DNA of 64,000 nt from Hippopus hippopus (taxonomy: Eukaryota; Mollusca; Bivalvia; Cardiida; Cardiidae): NCBI GenBank assembly GCA_946811185.2, contig OX328104.1, positions 46,484,505 to 46,548,504 of the forward strand. The letters are read 5' to 3'. Below the pieces are notes generated by a model. The model searched no databases and was not told where the DNA came from. It saw nothing but the letters and a program-made list of their open reading frames with translations. Positions 1-12,078 of the stretch are shown here, in pieces. Each line of letters starts with the position of its first letter. Position 1 is the first letter of the stretch. Made by a program: the position numbers and the translations under genes.

Positions 1-962
1 GACAAAAACAAAACAAAATAACCTTTTATCACAGAGATAGGCTGCACAAACTTCGAAATTCAACCTTGTGCATCATCAAAACACTAGCGGTCATGATGGT
101 ACCCTTGAAAGATTAAAATTACTTAGAAATATGACAGCTTGTCTGCATTTAGAGCATATTTGCTTGTTATGAACAGGCATAAATAAAGCATACTTCAGAT
201 ACTCTCTATGAAAAAGGTGCCAACTGGGCTGTAAGCTCACTCTACATAGAGAATCTTGTGTTATTATGTATCTATCACCATGTAGTAATACATATATTGG
301 GTATACAAAGATTTACAGTGGATAGAAAACACAAAAACAGTTTCACAAATAGTAGTGTTTGTCTAAGCTAATTACATTTTGTTGTGACCCCCACAAATTC
401 GAAAATGACCCCCATTATTTTTGACTAGGGGGTCACAATGATCCCCTATTTTTGTTGCCAAGGGAAAACCCTGCTGCCAGACGACCATGACTGAATATTC
501 ACTCATCCTCATCCATTCTTACTCATAAAAACGAGCGGACGAGTGGATTCTATGGACCCTGAATTGATCAAGATCAGAAAAGTCATAATCATATATCTGT
601 CAGACATCGTCAATGATGCTTGAAAGTAGTGGTGGGCTGATGATCAACTTTAGTCGAAAGTCAGTTGGTTTTGGCTTCTGATTGCGATAATAGAGAAATC
701 CTGGAATCGATTGTAGTTGGTTCCAAAACTCACTCAGTCCCGAAACGTGAATACTGGTTGTTAGTGCTTGGTTTTGCGACTGATATATTAATCACACTCT
801 TGGATTCAACATGGTGGACAACAAACACGAAAAAACTGGCCGGAAAAAGTAAGTAGGAATTTTTTGTCCATGGTTGTCTTGACAAAACCTGACAACTCGG
901 CAAACTTCTCATTTGACCCCTGATCCCGGGTTTTGACGCTTGGAAATTTGAAATGACCCGTC
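1..962. other. No gene seen
   Basis: AT-rich non-coding sequence. I see no conserved protein signature in either strand. The only local structure is an 11 bp inverted repeat, TTGTGACCCCC at 382-392 facing GGGGGTCACAA at 428-438, which could be the terminus of a small decayed element. Short open frames at 665-912 overlap on both strands and look like chance. Confidence 0.6.
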
Positions 963-1140
963 TCTGACACTCAAAAATGTCTGCCTAAATGTCAATCTGA
1001 TGCATGAATTTATAGTCTAAAGCTTCATATAACTTAACTCGCATGAATCCAGCAGAAATACAGCCTTTAATAAACACGATCAGTATCAAATGCGAAGGAC
1101 ACCCTGCTCTGTTTATCACAGGTAATCAAGCTGGCGAGTC
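963..1140 (+). repeat. Dispersed repeat R1, copy 1
   Basis: About 180 bp that recurs at about 39540-39745 in the same direction and, reversed, at about 63650-63760. Shared blocks include TCAATCTGATGCATGA, AAAGCTTCATATAA and CTCTGTTTATCACAGG. No coding sense. It is probably a fragment of a larger dispersed element whose ends I cannot define. Confidence 0.6.
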
Positions 1141-1572
1141 ATTTATGAAAACATATTTCGTGTAAAGTGACAGATTGCAGAACCAAGCTCTTTATGTCAT
1201 ATACTTTATGAATTGGACAGACCTTGATTTATCTTTGAATGAAATTTGGTCCAATTCCGTTGTTAATATCAACAAAATTTCTCCATAAATGTTGCCCTGT
1301 TGACCTTTGGAAAATTTTGGACTACATTATCATGCATGCAATCAAAGGTTACACTAGTTAGCAAAGAAGCTGCAAAATCAGTTATTTGTAACTTAATATT
1401 AAAAGAGGTTCACTTATTCCAACTGTAAAAAACCCTTGATTTTGCAGAATACCCTTATTCATTCATTAATTAAATTTTTATGGAAAAAAGACAAAAAAAA
1501 TGCTTAACACATTTTTCCTTCTTTGCAGCTGTTTTGCTCATAAGTGTACATTTTGGATTGTCATATATAGTC

Positions 1573-1800
1573 ATAATACCGGCAAACGCCCCATCGCTAT
1601 ACAGTCAATGCATACATGTGGCATTGTTTTTTGAGTTAAAAGAAGAAATTAATGAAATTTTCAGCTTCATTCCGTTGACAAATATTATATTTTGATATGT
1701 ACGAAATGAATCTGTAAAACAATTGCAATTTTTCTTTTTAAACAATACTTTTGATCTTCATGGGTTTTCACGATTTATAGCGGGCGTTTACCGGTATTGT
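1573..1800. mobile_element. Small inverted-repeat element (MITE)
   Basis: The block starts AATACCGGCAAACGCCC and ends with the near-complement GGGCGTTTACCGGTATT, giving terminal inverted repeats of about 17-20 bp around about 190 bp of AT-rich, non-coding filler. Size and structure fit a non-autonomous DNA transposon. I could not define a target duplication, so the superfamily is open. Confidence 0.55.
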
Positions 1801-1887
1801 GCCAAAAAATCACCTGTTTTAATACCTGTTTGCATGTCACTGCACGATGATTGAGGTATGCACCATAACTGAGATTTGGCGATATAT

Positions 1888-2018
1888 GACGGGACGTTTT
1901 GACTGGGGGACGTTACGACCGGGACGTTTTGACTGTAAACTTGGTAAACACTCGGAACTCAAAATACGGGAAGGAAAGCAAAATAATCAGTGATAATAAG
2001 CAATTTACCAAGTGACTT
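1888..2018 (+). repeat. Host repeat, left part, split by the foldback element
   Basis: Contains GGGACGTTTTGACT subrepeats followed by a unique stretch. An uninterrupted copy lies reversed at 33291-33630. In that copy the sequence matching 1888-2018 continues directly into the sequence found here at 5142-5300, so 2028-5132 is an insertion into this older repeat. Confidence 0.75.
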
Positions 2019-2027
2019 GGATTATCC
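2019..2027. repeat. Target-site duplication, left copy
   Basis: GGATTATCC, repeated exactly at 5133-5141. The uninterrupted relative at about 33520 carries AGATCATAC (read on the minus strand) at the equivalent place, once only. Confidence 0.8.
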
Positions 2028-2554
2028 GGGTCCTACTAAAACACGCCGTACCAGAAAAATACGCCGTACCATACGCCGTACGGATAAAAACACGCCGTAC
2101 CAAAATGTGCAACATATTGCTTGCTTTTTTTTGTATTTTTATATTGAAAACCATATTATCTATCATACCTAGCGATATTAATGCCCAATTTTTCGTATTT
2201 GTCAAGTTATTTGCCAATTTCAGACATTATTTCACGGGACCAACAGGTGCCCGTTACGCCGTACCAATTAACTTAGCGCCGTACGAATTTTGAGGCACAA
2301 AACAAGCAAATTGATAAGATTGTATGATACAATATGCAATTATCTACTTATTTACGAGTTTATGTTGTTTTATTTTATGTCTTACAGAGTTTGCAGGTAC
2401 ATGTCAAGCATCCAGCAGATATTTACAGAAGGGAAATTACTCTGTTGTACTACTGAAGTTTATACAGAGTTACGTTTCATCACTTTAATGAAACCATGTG
2501 GAAAAACGTGAAATTGCTTATGGCCATTTCTCTCCTTTTCTGATACTGAAAAAT

Positions 2555-2710
2555 AAGGCTTTAGAAAATATCTTGGGAAAAGGACAAAATACTAGTAACT
2601 AGTATTTTCTCCTTTTCATATTCTGTTTTCTCAACCTCCAGAACAAATTTCAATTTTGTCGTCTGCAAATTTAGAACAGCCTAAAATTTTGTCGTTTGGT
2701 AAAGAGTTAA
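2555..2710. mobile_element. TTAA-type MITE family A, partial copy
   Basis: Carries the family's central hairpin in degenerate form (AAAGGACAAAATACTAGT facing ACTAGTATTTTCTCCTTTT) and the right end GTCGTTTGGTAAAGAGTTAA. The left third is missing where it meets the inner edge of the left inverted repeat of the foldback element. Confidence 0.6.
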
Positions 2711-3581
2711 TGATTGTAGAACGTAGACGGTATTTTTTCATTCATTAATCCATTTTTCCATTTAGTACTGGTGTTTTCCATCCTGTATCGTTGCGCACTG
2801 TGAAAAAATTGACCCTTATCAAAACGTCAAATTAGACTCGTCCAAAATGAAACAGGTTGCAGACGACAATTTTAAACTTGATGAAAATGGCAGAGATTTC
2901 TCCAGAAGGGTAGAAAATACGGTATGAAAAAATACGAAAATATGAAAAAAATATGATAGGTGAACTTAGATACATCCAATTTGTGTACACTAAGTAATAC
3001 TTTCTAAAACCCTTACATGTGCAGATTTGGATATCTTCCGAAAATTGTCATCACAACCCTTGCAATCAATTTATGTGAATTAATATCGTGATAGATTTAT
3101 TCCATTTTTTATGTCCCCGCATCGGAAGAGTGGGGCAATATATCTTCATCCTTATCAGCCTGTCCGTTTGTACAAACTTAACGGGGGCATTAGAGTTTAA
3201 CAAACACGTGTTCTTTGTCTTCTGTCTCGGTGTTTTTTACCAATAAACAGTGGAAAGAAAATCGACTGGCAAATGTTGAATGATTGATTGATTTTATGGT
3301 GATTTACGCCACTTTTAAAAGTACATTATTTCACTGCGGAAGCTCACATATTCATTTAATTTCTGTTTTTTTTACCAGCACTAGCCCAGGGCCCTGAATT
3401 TTCTTGCCCCAGGAAATACCTGCGACAGAAACCGTTTTCGCGTCATTTTTTAATTATTGGGGATGGTGAGGGTAATGGAGGAATTAAGACGTCTTTTTCT
3501 GTTTACTTCAATGTGTTGGCACTGAGAAGGGGGACAATTTTAAGACAATTTTTCGCAAAGATAGATTTCTTTGAAATTGGT

Positions 3582-3652
3582 GGCCCTAACAAGGACCGTT
3601 GGTATTTGGCCCTTACAAGGGCCGTTGTTGGTTGGCCCTTACAAGGGCCGTT
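3582..3652. repeat. Three tandem GGCCCTTACAAGGGCC hairpins
   Basis: The unit GGCCCTTACAAGGGCCGTT starts at 3582 (two mismatches), 3608 and 3634, a period of 26 bp. Each unit is a near-perfect hairpin. The style, short subrepeats that each contain a palindrome, resembles the ends of the foldback elements in this window, so this may be one terminus of another such element. Confidence 0.6.
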
Positions 3653-3923
3653 TTTTTACAATCACACATTCAAAGAAACATGGCTTTATTATACCCGATC
3701 TGTTTCCACATGCAGCGATGTTTCCATCTGCTAAGTGGAACAACTTCATCCCTTCTTGGAGGTATTTCTTAACATTAAGTGTGATGATGACTTGCGAGCC
3801 TAATTGTGATGTGATTCCACAATGTCTTCTATCCTTCACAAAACAAATTTCAAATTTTTAGTCACTTTTATTTTGTCGTCTGCAAATGCTTTCGATTTGG
3901 ACAAGCCTAAATATTGTTGTTTG

Positions 3924-4260
3924 GTAAAGAGTTAATGAATGAAAAAATATAACTGAGTTTTAATATTACAAATTCATAAAATAGTTTAAATTAATAACAG
4001 TGAAATAAAATTAAAAAAAAAGGTTTCATGGTCATTATAAGCTCATACGCCGCGAGTCCTTGTTTGGTGCCCTATTAATATAGGGTGGTAATGAGCTTTG
4101 ATGCCAGGCAAAAAATAAATAGATAATAAATAGATAGTAAAACACCAGAACTGTAAAAATGGATTAATAAATGAAAAAATATAAACGAGTTTCAATATTA
4201 CAAATTCATAAAATTTAGTTTAAAATAATAACATTAAAAAAAAAAAGGACTCATGGTAGA
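3924..4260. repeat. Direct repeat pair, about 100 bp each
   Basis: The stretch at 3924-4032 recurs at about 4163-4260, sharing AATGAAAAAATATAA and ATATTACAAATTCATAAAA, each followed by an A-run and a CATGGT motif. AT-rich and non-coding. It looks like an old local duplication inside the foldback element. Confidence 0.55.
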
Positions 4261-4317
4261 ACCACGTCCACGTCGTTGAGTCTGGAAACATTTTTATGGC
4301 TAAGAGTTCTACAACCG

Positions 4318-4542
4318 TTAACCCTTTACCACACAATCCCGATTTTTGACGCTCCTAGAAAAGAAGCCTTTTAAAAACATTGTGGGAAAGGAAGAAAATG
4401 CTGGTAACCAGCATTTTCTCCTTTCCCACAATGTTTTCTACTCTTTCAAAGAAAACTTACTCCATTTGAGCTGCACTGATATTGTCATGCAAATGCTTTC
4501 AATTTGGACAATGTTAAATTTTAGTCGTTTGGTAAAGGGTAA
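4318..4542. mobile_element. TTAA-type MITE family A, near-complete copy
   Basis: Begins TTAACCCTTTACCACACAA and ends TTTGGTAAAGGGTAA. The centre is a long palindrome, GGAAGAAAATGCTGGT facing ACCAGCATTTTCTCC, extended by TGTGGGAAA and TTTCCCACA. TTAA duplication plus termini beginning CCC is the piggyBac pattern; there is no transposase. Further copies are listed separately. Confidence 0.7.
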
Positions 4543-5141
4543 CAATGAAATTTGTTACGGGAGGGTTAACATAATTTTCTTCTTTTTTCCAAATATTTTC
4601 AATAACATTTTTTTTTCAGTATCGGAAAAGAAGATAAATGGTCAAAAGTAATTTCTTATTTTTCTACAAGGTTTCATAAAGTAATGAAACGTAACTCTGT
4701 ATAAACTTCAGGAGTAAAACAGTTATTTCCCTTCTGTAAATATCTGCAGGATGCTTGACACGTACCTGCAACCTCTGTAAGACATGAAATAGAATAACAA
4801 ACTCCTAAATAAGTAGATAATTGCATATTGTATCATACATTCTTATTAATTTGGTTGTTTTGTGCCTCAAAATTCGTACGGCGCTAAGTTAATTGGTACG
4901 GCGTAACGGGCACCTGTTGGTCCCGTGAAAGAATGTCTGAAATTGGCAAATAACTTGACAAATACGAAAAATTGGGCATTAATATCGCTAGGTATGATAG
5001 ATAATATGGTTTTCAATATAAAAATACAAAAAAAAGCAAGCAATATGTTGCACATTTTGGTACGGCGTGTTTTTATCCGTACGGCGTATGGTACGGCGTA
5101 TTTTTCTGGTACGGCGTGTTTTAGTAGGACCGGGATTATCC

Positions 5142-5300
5142 AGCTTACAAAGAACTACGAGACTCAGTGTGACCTTTCACCAAGTCAACATGGCTTCCGT
5201 ATCTTTGTAATTACCCGCTAAACTGGTACCCGATGTATCTCTCGTAGCTAAACTGGAACCCGATGTATCTCTCGTCCGAAAGACGTTTGTTGATACTGAT
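5142..5300 (+). repeat. Host repeat, right part
   Basis: Continuation of 1888-2018 after the foldback insertion. It matches the minus strand of about 33291-33520 through CACCAAGTCAACATG and TGGTACCCGATGTATCTC. A second, slightly altered copy of AACTGG(T/A)ACCCGATGTATCTCTCGT follows at 5243-5276, so this part also contains a short tandem duplication. Confidence 0.65.
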
Positions 5301-6712
5301 GCCAAGATCGGCAAGTCTAAAAACAGACAAGAACCGGCGGGAACAGACAGGAACACACGAGAACAGACAAGAAGCTTATTTTCACTAAAACGCGCTTATT
5401 CTGGATGAATTTGACATTAAAACAAAATTTAAGAGGTACTGGTGTCTCTTTATATAACGTCTTTTTCAACATTTTACAAGTATTTTCAAAGCTGTTTTAA
5501 TTCAGAAGAAGGACGTGTATCGCCCATACTAGCACATCTCCACCGACCTGTATGCCCTATATATCCCCCGTCCGACCTAATTTCGATCAACAAACCGGAG
5601 TCTGCGTGCGTATTATTGCAAATGAATAACAGTGAGGTTTCAAGCCGTAAAATTAGATACAATAACCTTTTTCTAACCCAAATCGTACAGTTACAATAAA
5701 GAATTTCTTCTTGGTATTTTCTTTATTTTTTAGTAAAAAATATAGTTAGTGATTATGCCAACACGAAAGAACGGCCTATTTACCGACACGAAAGAAAACA
5801 GGCGTGATCGCTTTGTAACTGTATTTATTGCACCATGAACCATTAATAAAACATTGATTTACACACTTTTTTGCTTTTTTTTTCCCTCTTTATCACATCA
5901 GTTTTCCGTGATTTTGATGGAATATCTTGTCATACGTGCATTGTTTCAATCGTACTCATCAGTGCAAAAGAAGACGGCGTGCATATTCGAAATGAACTCA
6001 TTATTTTTATTTAATGATGTGTAAGAGGACCCAGTTAGTCAGCCATACTCTGTCAACAGGGAAAAAGTATCGAACCAGCTCAGCCTGCGCAATCCGTGCA
6101 GGCTATCCTGGGTCGAAAATTTTTGCTGATATTTTTGTATAGGACCTTTTTCACCCAGAGGTACAGTAGACAAAATGGATTTTTAGGATCTATAATTATT
6201 TGGTAACTTGTTCGGTGTATATATATATTGCATCAGCTTTTTTATAGATGATAATTCTTTCTTACCTTTAAGTCATATTGGCAAAACATTCGCAGTCTTG
6301 TAATGTAACCGTCACCGAATAAAGCAAATGAAGACACAGCGTTTTATTTCTCAATGTGGATGTAATAAGTGAAAACGATGTGTTGTAAAAGTAGGAGTTA
6401 TAAATTGGTCTATTTGAGTCGATCAGTGTCTCTATAGGTAGGTGGGAGTGGTAAAGTACTTTTATTTTGAACCTTTGTCACTATTTTAAGGACAATCAAG
6501 CTACAACTTCCGCAAACATCTTCGATAACGTTTCCAGTACCTTCGAGAATTAGGTCATGATTTTCTTGAGTGAATTATTCACTTCTTTTCTTATACCTGC
6601 GATTATCACTTCCAGAATTCAACGAAATTTTACCGAAAATACTGAAAATCAAATACAATACATTAATTGGATAATCTTTCAATTTCATACTTTCAACTGA
6701 GTAGTGTTGAAA
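5301..6712. other. No gene seen
   Basis: About 1.4 kb without a supported gene. Visible structure: an ACAGACA(A/G)GAA-type subrepeat run at 5320-5372, and a short hairpin AGCCTGC-GCAATCCGT-GCAGGCT at about 6084-6106 of a kind common in clam repeats. The promoter of the PHD/OTU gene would be expected near the end of this stretch, but no core element is convincing. Confidence 0.5.
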
Positions 6713-7310
6713 ATGGCAACTTTTCCATGCGGCATTTGTTTTGACAATTGTATCACTGGATGTGTTTTTTGCGAACGGTGTGAAAAGTGGTTTCAAGTGC
6801 CAAAATTTGTGCAAAAAGCAATTTGCGGAGATAGGTGGAAGAAAAAATTATCGTTGTGACTTTGTCTGTTCTAGATGTTCTAAAAATCATGCTGGCGAAT
6901 TCGACTTGGAAAAATCACTGGAAAGGTTGGTAAACTATGCAAAAATTGGGGTTTTGGATCCTGGCGCTAAAATAGATATGCTCTTTCTTAGAGAACAACC
7001 GAATTTGAATGACAAAGACCAGATATTCTGTATTTATCAGTTAATACTTTGATTGTAGACCGTGTGTGTCAAGAAATTCTGGAAAACTACATAATAACAT
7101 TACGACGGTTGACAAAACCCCGATACATGTATTTGGAGACGGGAATTGCCTTTTTAATGCACTCTCAGACAGATTAGTTGGAAATGACAGCCTCGCGTCT
7201 GAACTGCGTGTGAGAACCTGTTTGGAACTTGTCAAAAACAGACGATTTCACGAAACTAGATACGACAATCTGCATTTAGTATGTCCGAGTTACGAAGATG
7301 TTTGTAAGGC
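6713..7310 (+). pseudogene. PHD-finger plus OTU-like protease gene, 5' part
   Basis: ATG at 6713 opens a Cys-rich zinc-binding segment (CGIC at residues 6-9, C13, C17, CERC at 20-23, then EKWF), typical of a PHD finger, but the usual His after WF is Gln. That frame stops at 6857-6859. The continuing motif CDFVCSRC lies in another frame (about 6850-6900), so there is a frameshift near 6800-6840. A further shift near 7030-7080 leads to an OTU-like core with FGDGNCLFNAL (Asp and catalytic Cys present) at about 7128-7160. Reading is cut at 7310 by a 5.5 kb insertion and resumes at 12782. OTU domains are cysteine proteases, often deubiquitinases; activity here is excluded by the breaks. Confidence 0.7.
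7302..7310. repeat. Target-site duplication, left copy
   Basis: TTGTAAGGC, repeated exactly at 12782-12790. It lies inside the coding sequence of the OTU-like gene. Confidence 0.8.
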
Positions 7311-7892
7311 GTGATAGGGTCAAAACGGCCCACTTTCAAAATGGCCCAACTTACCGAAACGGCCCAAATATGGCCCACTTTTGAACTACGAATTACTGTT
7401 TTATTTCCACCAATTTTGACAGTGAATTTTATATTTTTCTCTACTCTTATTTACTTTCAAACATTGAATTTTATTTATGGAGCTTGGGCCTCGATTCTCC
7501 ATACTTGTGTGGATTGTACTCTGCATTCCTATCCAATGTTTAAAAAAATGTACACGTGGTTTGCTTTCCTACAGTCTTTTTATCTCATTTATGCACAAAT
7601 TACTTATGTTGAAAACGACAGCTCCAAACATTCTAGAAAAGGATACATTTCTGTATATGTTTCAATAAATTCGTAGCAGGTGACCATCTCGCTCGATTCA
7701 CATGATCCAAATTCATGTTATAAGTAAATTAAAAAAATATAAAAGTAACGGTGTGACCCAAATGACGGTTCTTCAATGGGTTTTGATAATGACAAACAAG
7801 AGGACCTATATCGCTCACCTGAGTACTAAGCAGTAAAGGTTTACAATGAAGATAAATACCAAAAATTGAGGTTCAAGGCCAAATGATAATGA

Positions 7893-8710
7893 AACAAGAG
7901 CGGCAAATTGTTGCAAGATATGCCCGTCCCACCGCCAGTTGTCGAGGAGTTATAATAATCGCAAAGGGCAGGTAATGCAACAAACATGTTTACCAAGTCT
8001 CAAGTCAATTTGACATGAGACTTCAAAGTTCCGTTCCGGACAAGCAAGAAATACTGTAAAAATGAAGATCAAAGTAGAATTACTCAAACTCCGCACTAGG
8101 TAGAGTTATTGTTCTTGCACACTGTACTCTGTAATATTGCAACAAACATGCATACCAAGCTTGAAGTCGTTCTGACTTGAGATGACAAAGTTATATTCCG
8201 GACAAGCACTAAATGCGGTAAAAATGACTATCAAAGGGAAATAACTCAAAGACAGCACGAGGTAGAGTTACTTACAATTCTTATGCACTGCACTTCCAAA
8301 TATTGCAACAAATAAGCATACCATATTTCGAGTCATTCCTACTTAAGATGACAAAGTTATGCTCCGGACAAGCAAGAAATACTATAAAAATGAAGGTCAA
8401 AGGGGGAGTAACTCAAAATTCGTATTAGGAAGACTTATGGTTCTTGTGCACTGCACTCCGTAATTTTTCAACAATCATGCATACCAAATTTGAAGATGTT
8501 CAGGCTAGAGATGACAAAGTTATACTCCGGACAAGCAGAAAATGCTGTAAAAACGATGATCAAGGGGGAAATAACTCATAGACAGTACGAGGTAGAGTTA
8601 TGGTTCTTTCATACTGCACTCCGTATTATTGCAACAAACACAAATGCCAAGTTTCAAGTCAATCGGACTGGAGATGACAAAGTTATGCTCCGGACAAAGA
8701 ACTATTCTAA
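7893..8710 (+). repeat. Tandem array, family B (AACAAGAGCGGC 5' end)
   Basis: Opens AACAAGAGCGGCAAATTG and GCCCGTCCCACCGCCAGTTG, then about five units of about 150 bp, each with a GATGACAAAGTTATGCTCCGG-like block and a CACTGCACTCCGTA-like block. The same family occurs at 19623-20850 (same direction) and 61992-63226 (reversed). The open frame at 8490-8828 is a read-through of these units, not a gene. Confidence 0.65.
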
Positions 8711-9337
8711 AGAACTTTCTAATTCAAGGGCAAATAACTCCAGTTGTTCTGGTCCGATTAGACCCATAATCGAACTCATCCGTGATCTTATGGTCATAAG
8801 CATTTTGACCAAGTTTGATGCTGATTGATTAAAAATTGTAGATGCTAGAGTGTAAACAAAGTCAAATATAGCAATTTTTCTAATTCAAGGGCAAGTAACT
8901 CCAGTTGTTCTGGTAGGATTAGACCCATTATCAAACTCATCGGAGATCTTATGGTCACATATATTTTCACCAAGTTTGGTGCTGATTGTTTACACTCTAG
9001 CATCTACAATTATTAACCAAAGTCCAATATAGTAATTTTTCTAATTCAAGGGCAAATAACTCCAGTTGTTCTGGTACGATTAGACCCATTATCGAACTCA
9101 TTGGAGATCTTATGGTCATATATATTTTGACCAAGTTTGGTGCTGATTGGTTGATATTTGTAGATGCTAGAGTGTAAACAAACTCAAATATAGCAATTTT
9201 TCTAATTCAAGGGCAAGTAACTCCAGTTGTTCTGGTCCGATTAGACTTATAATCAAACTCGTCTGAGATCTTATGGTCATATATATTTTCACCAAGTTTG
9301 GTGCTGATTGGTTAATATTTGTAGATGCTAGAATGTA
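8711..9337 (+). repeat. Tandem array, four units of about 155-160 bp
   Basis: Units begin TTTCTAATTCAAGGGCAA and contain ACTCCAGTTGTTCTGGT and GATCTTATGGTCAT. One unit has an inverted tail (TTTACACTCTAGCATCTAC at about 8990) relative to the others (GTAGATGCTAGAGTGTAAAC). Non-coding. Confidence 0.65.
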
Positions 9338-9342
9338 AACAA

Positions 9343-12078
9343 AACAAGAGGGCCATGATGGCCCTGGATCGCTCACCTGAGTCAATAGGCAAAATTTCAC
9401 TCCACGTGCAAAATTCAATTTCTGACCAATTCCCAGGTCAATTGAGCTTAAAATGTGGCATCTAGAGCATCCACAAGAAATTTCTGTAAGTTGACCTAGT
9501 GACCTACTTTATCACCATACATGACCAAATTTAGAACTCATTAAAATATTTATCAAGACAAACATTCTGAACAATTTTCAAGTTAATTGAGAAATAAATG
9601 TGGCCTCTACAGTGCCCTAAAGGTATTTCTTTAATTTGACCTAGTGATCTAGTTTATGATCCCAGGTAACCCAATTTCAAACAACCAATATTTCATAAAG
9701 ACAAACATTGACCAATTTTCAAGTCAATTGAGCAAGACATGTGGCCTCTAGAGTGCCCTTCAGGTATTTCTTTAAATTGACCTAGTGACCTAGATTATGA
9801 CCCCAGGTGACCCAATTTTGAACTCATCTTAGATTTCATCAAGAAAAGCATTTTAGCCAATTTTCAAATCAATTGAGCAAGAAATGTGGCCTCTAGAGAG
9901 CCCTAAAGGTATTTCTTTAATTTGACCTAGTGATCTAGTTTATGAGTCCAGTTGACCCAAATTCAGACTCATGTGAGATTTAATCAAGACAAACATTCTG
10001 ACCAATTTTCAAGTCAATTGAGCAAAAAATGTGGCCTCTAGAGCATCCACAAGAATTTTCTGTAAGTTGACCTAGTGACCTAGTTTATGACCCGAGTTGA
10101 CCCGAACTCAGATTCATGTGAGATTTTATCAAGACAAACATTCTGACCAATTTTCAAGTCGATTCAGCAAAATATGTGGCCTCTACAGTGCCCTAAAGGT
10201 ATTTCTTTAATTTGACCTAGTGATCTAGTTTATGATCCCAGGTCACCCAAATCCAAACTCATCCGAGATTTCATCAAGACAAACATTCTGACAAATTTTC
10301 AAGTCAATTGGGCAAGAAATGTGGCCTCTAGAGTGCCCTTAAGGTATTTCTTTGATTTGACCTAGTGACCTAGATTATGACCCCAGGTGACCCAATTTTG
10401 AACTCATCTTAGATTTCATCAAGAGGAACATTTTAACCAATTTTCAAATCAATTGAACAATAAATGTGGCCTCTAGAGAGCCCTAGAGGTATTTCTTTAA
10501 TTTGACCTAGTGACCTAGTTTATGATCCCAGTTGACCCAAATTCAGACTCGTGTGAGATTTCATCAAGACAAACATTCTGATGAATTTTCAAGTCAATTG
10601 GGCAAAAAATGTGGCCTCTAGAGTGCCCACACGGTATTTCTTTAATTTGACCCAGTGACCTAGTTTATGATCCCAGGTGACCCAATTTTGAACTCATCTG
10701 AGATTTGATCAAGTCAAACATTCTGACCAAATTTCAAGTTATTTGAGCAATAAATGTAGCCTCTAGAGTGCCCACAAGGTATTCCTATAATTTGACCTAG
10801 TGACCTAGTTTATGACCCCAGGTGACCCAATTTTGAACTCACTGAACATGTTGTGCTCAGGTGGGCTAACAAACTTAGAACAGGTTCACTACATACCAAA
10901 TATCAAAGCTCCAAGCCTTCCAGTTTCACAGAAGTTTTCCCTTTTTTGTTCTTATGTTCAAACTTGTGATCCCCGGGGCGGGGCCAGTTTTGACCCCAGG
11001 AGCGGCATATGAACAAACTTGGTAGAGGTCCACTGGGAGATGCTACATACCAAATATCAAAGCTCTATGCCTACCAGTTTCAGAGAAGAAGAATTTTAAA
11101 GTTTTCCTTCTTTGTTCCTATGTTTAAACTTGTGACCCCCGGGGCTGGGTCAGTTTTGACCCCAGGGGCATCGTATGAACAAACTTGGTAGAGGCCCGCT
11201 AGGAGATGCTACATATCAAATATCAAAGCTCTGAGCCTTCCATTTTCAAAGAAGAAGAATTTTAAAGTTTTCCCTTTTTTGTTCTTATGTTCGAACTTGT
11301 GACCACCGGGGCGGGGCCAGTTTTGACCCCAGGGGCATCATATGAACAAACTTTGTAGAGGTCAACTAGCAGATGTTACATATCAAGTATCAAAGCTCTA
11401 TGCCTTCCAGTTTCAGAGAAGAAGAATTTTAAAGTTTTCCTTCTTTGTTTGTATGTTCGAAATTGTGGCCCCCGGGGCGGGGCCAGTTTTGACCCCAGGG
11501 GCATCATATGGACACACTTGGTAGAGGTCCACTAGGAGATGCTACATACCAAATATCAAAGCTCTATGCCTTCCAGTTTCAGAGAAGAATAATTTTAAAG
11601 TTTTCCTTCTTTGTTCCTATATTCGAACTTGTGACCTCCGGGGCAGGGCCAGTTTTGACCCCAGGGGCATCATACGAACAAACTTGGTAGAGGTCTACTA
11701 GGAGATGCTACATACCAAATATCAAAGCTCTACGCCTTCTAGTTTTAGAGAAGAAGATTTTCAAAGATTTTGCTATTTTTTTCCTTTTGGTTGCCATGGC
11801 AACCAGAGTTATGGGTGGAATTCAATCTCTTGAACAACTTTGGTAGAGCTTCACCCAAGGAACATCCCTGCCAAGTTTCATCAAAATTGGCCTAGTGGTT
11901 TAGGAGGAGAAGATGTTTAAAGAAATTGTGGACGACGGACGACGGACATTGGGCGATCACAAAAGCTCACCTTGAGCACTTCGGACGGACGGACGACGGA
12001 CGGACGGACGACGGATGCCGACGGACGGTGAGTGATCACAATAGCTCATCGTGAGCACTTCGTGCTCAAATGAGCTAA
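9343..12078 (+). mobile_element. Helentron-like tandem-array element (inner copy)
   Basis: The 5' end is AACAAG then the perfect hairpin AGGGCCATGATGGCCCT, then CGCTCACCTGAG. The 3' end is GAGCACTTCGTGCTC, then AAATGAGCTAA. Inside are two different arrays: about ten units of about 145 bp (9400-10850, core GACCTAGTGACCTAGTTTATG) and units of about 167 bp (10850-11760, core GGGCCAGTTTTGACCCCAGG). A GACGGACGG microsatellite run lies just before the 3' hairpin (11931-12030). Array plus microsatellite plus hairpin is the usual order in non-autonomous Helentrons. Confidence 0.65.
9400..10850 (+). repeat. Tandem array, about ten 145 bp units
   Basis: TTTGACCTAGTGA-type blocks recur near 9492, 9637, 9778, 9922, 10069, 10218, 10357, 10502, 10647 and 10793, a mean period close to 145 bp. 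Each unit also has ACAAACATTCTGACCAATTT and ATGTGGCCTCTAGAG. The minus strand of this unit type forms the arrays at 22.6-24.1, 46.9-48.7 and 54.0-56.9 kb. Confidence 0.8.

Larger units (their letters stand above)
2028..5132. mobile_element. Foldback DNA transposon, Mutator-like, non-autonomous
   Basis: Bounded by inverted repeats of about 525 bp (left 2028-2552, right 4608-5132) beginning GGTCCTACTAAAACACGCCG, with several GTACGGCGTA subrepeats near the outer ends. A 9 bp direct repeat, GGATTATCC, flanks it at 2019-2027 and 5133-5141. The homologous uninterrupted locus at about 33520 has a single related 9-mer, confirming insertion. Long inverted repeats with 9 bp duplications fit Mutator-like elements. 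The interior has no transposase: it holds a TTAA-type MITE, GGCCC hairpins and AT-rich filler. Superfamily is inferred from structure only. Confidence 0.8.
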
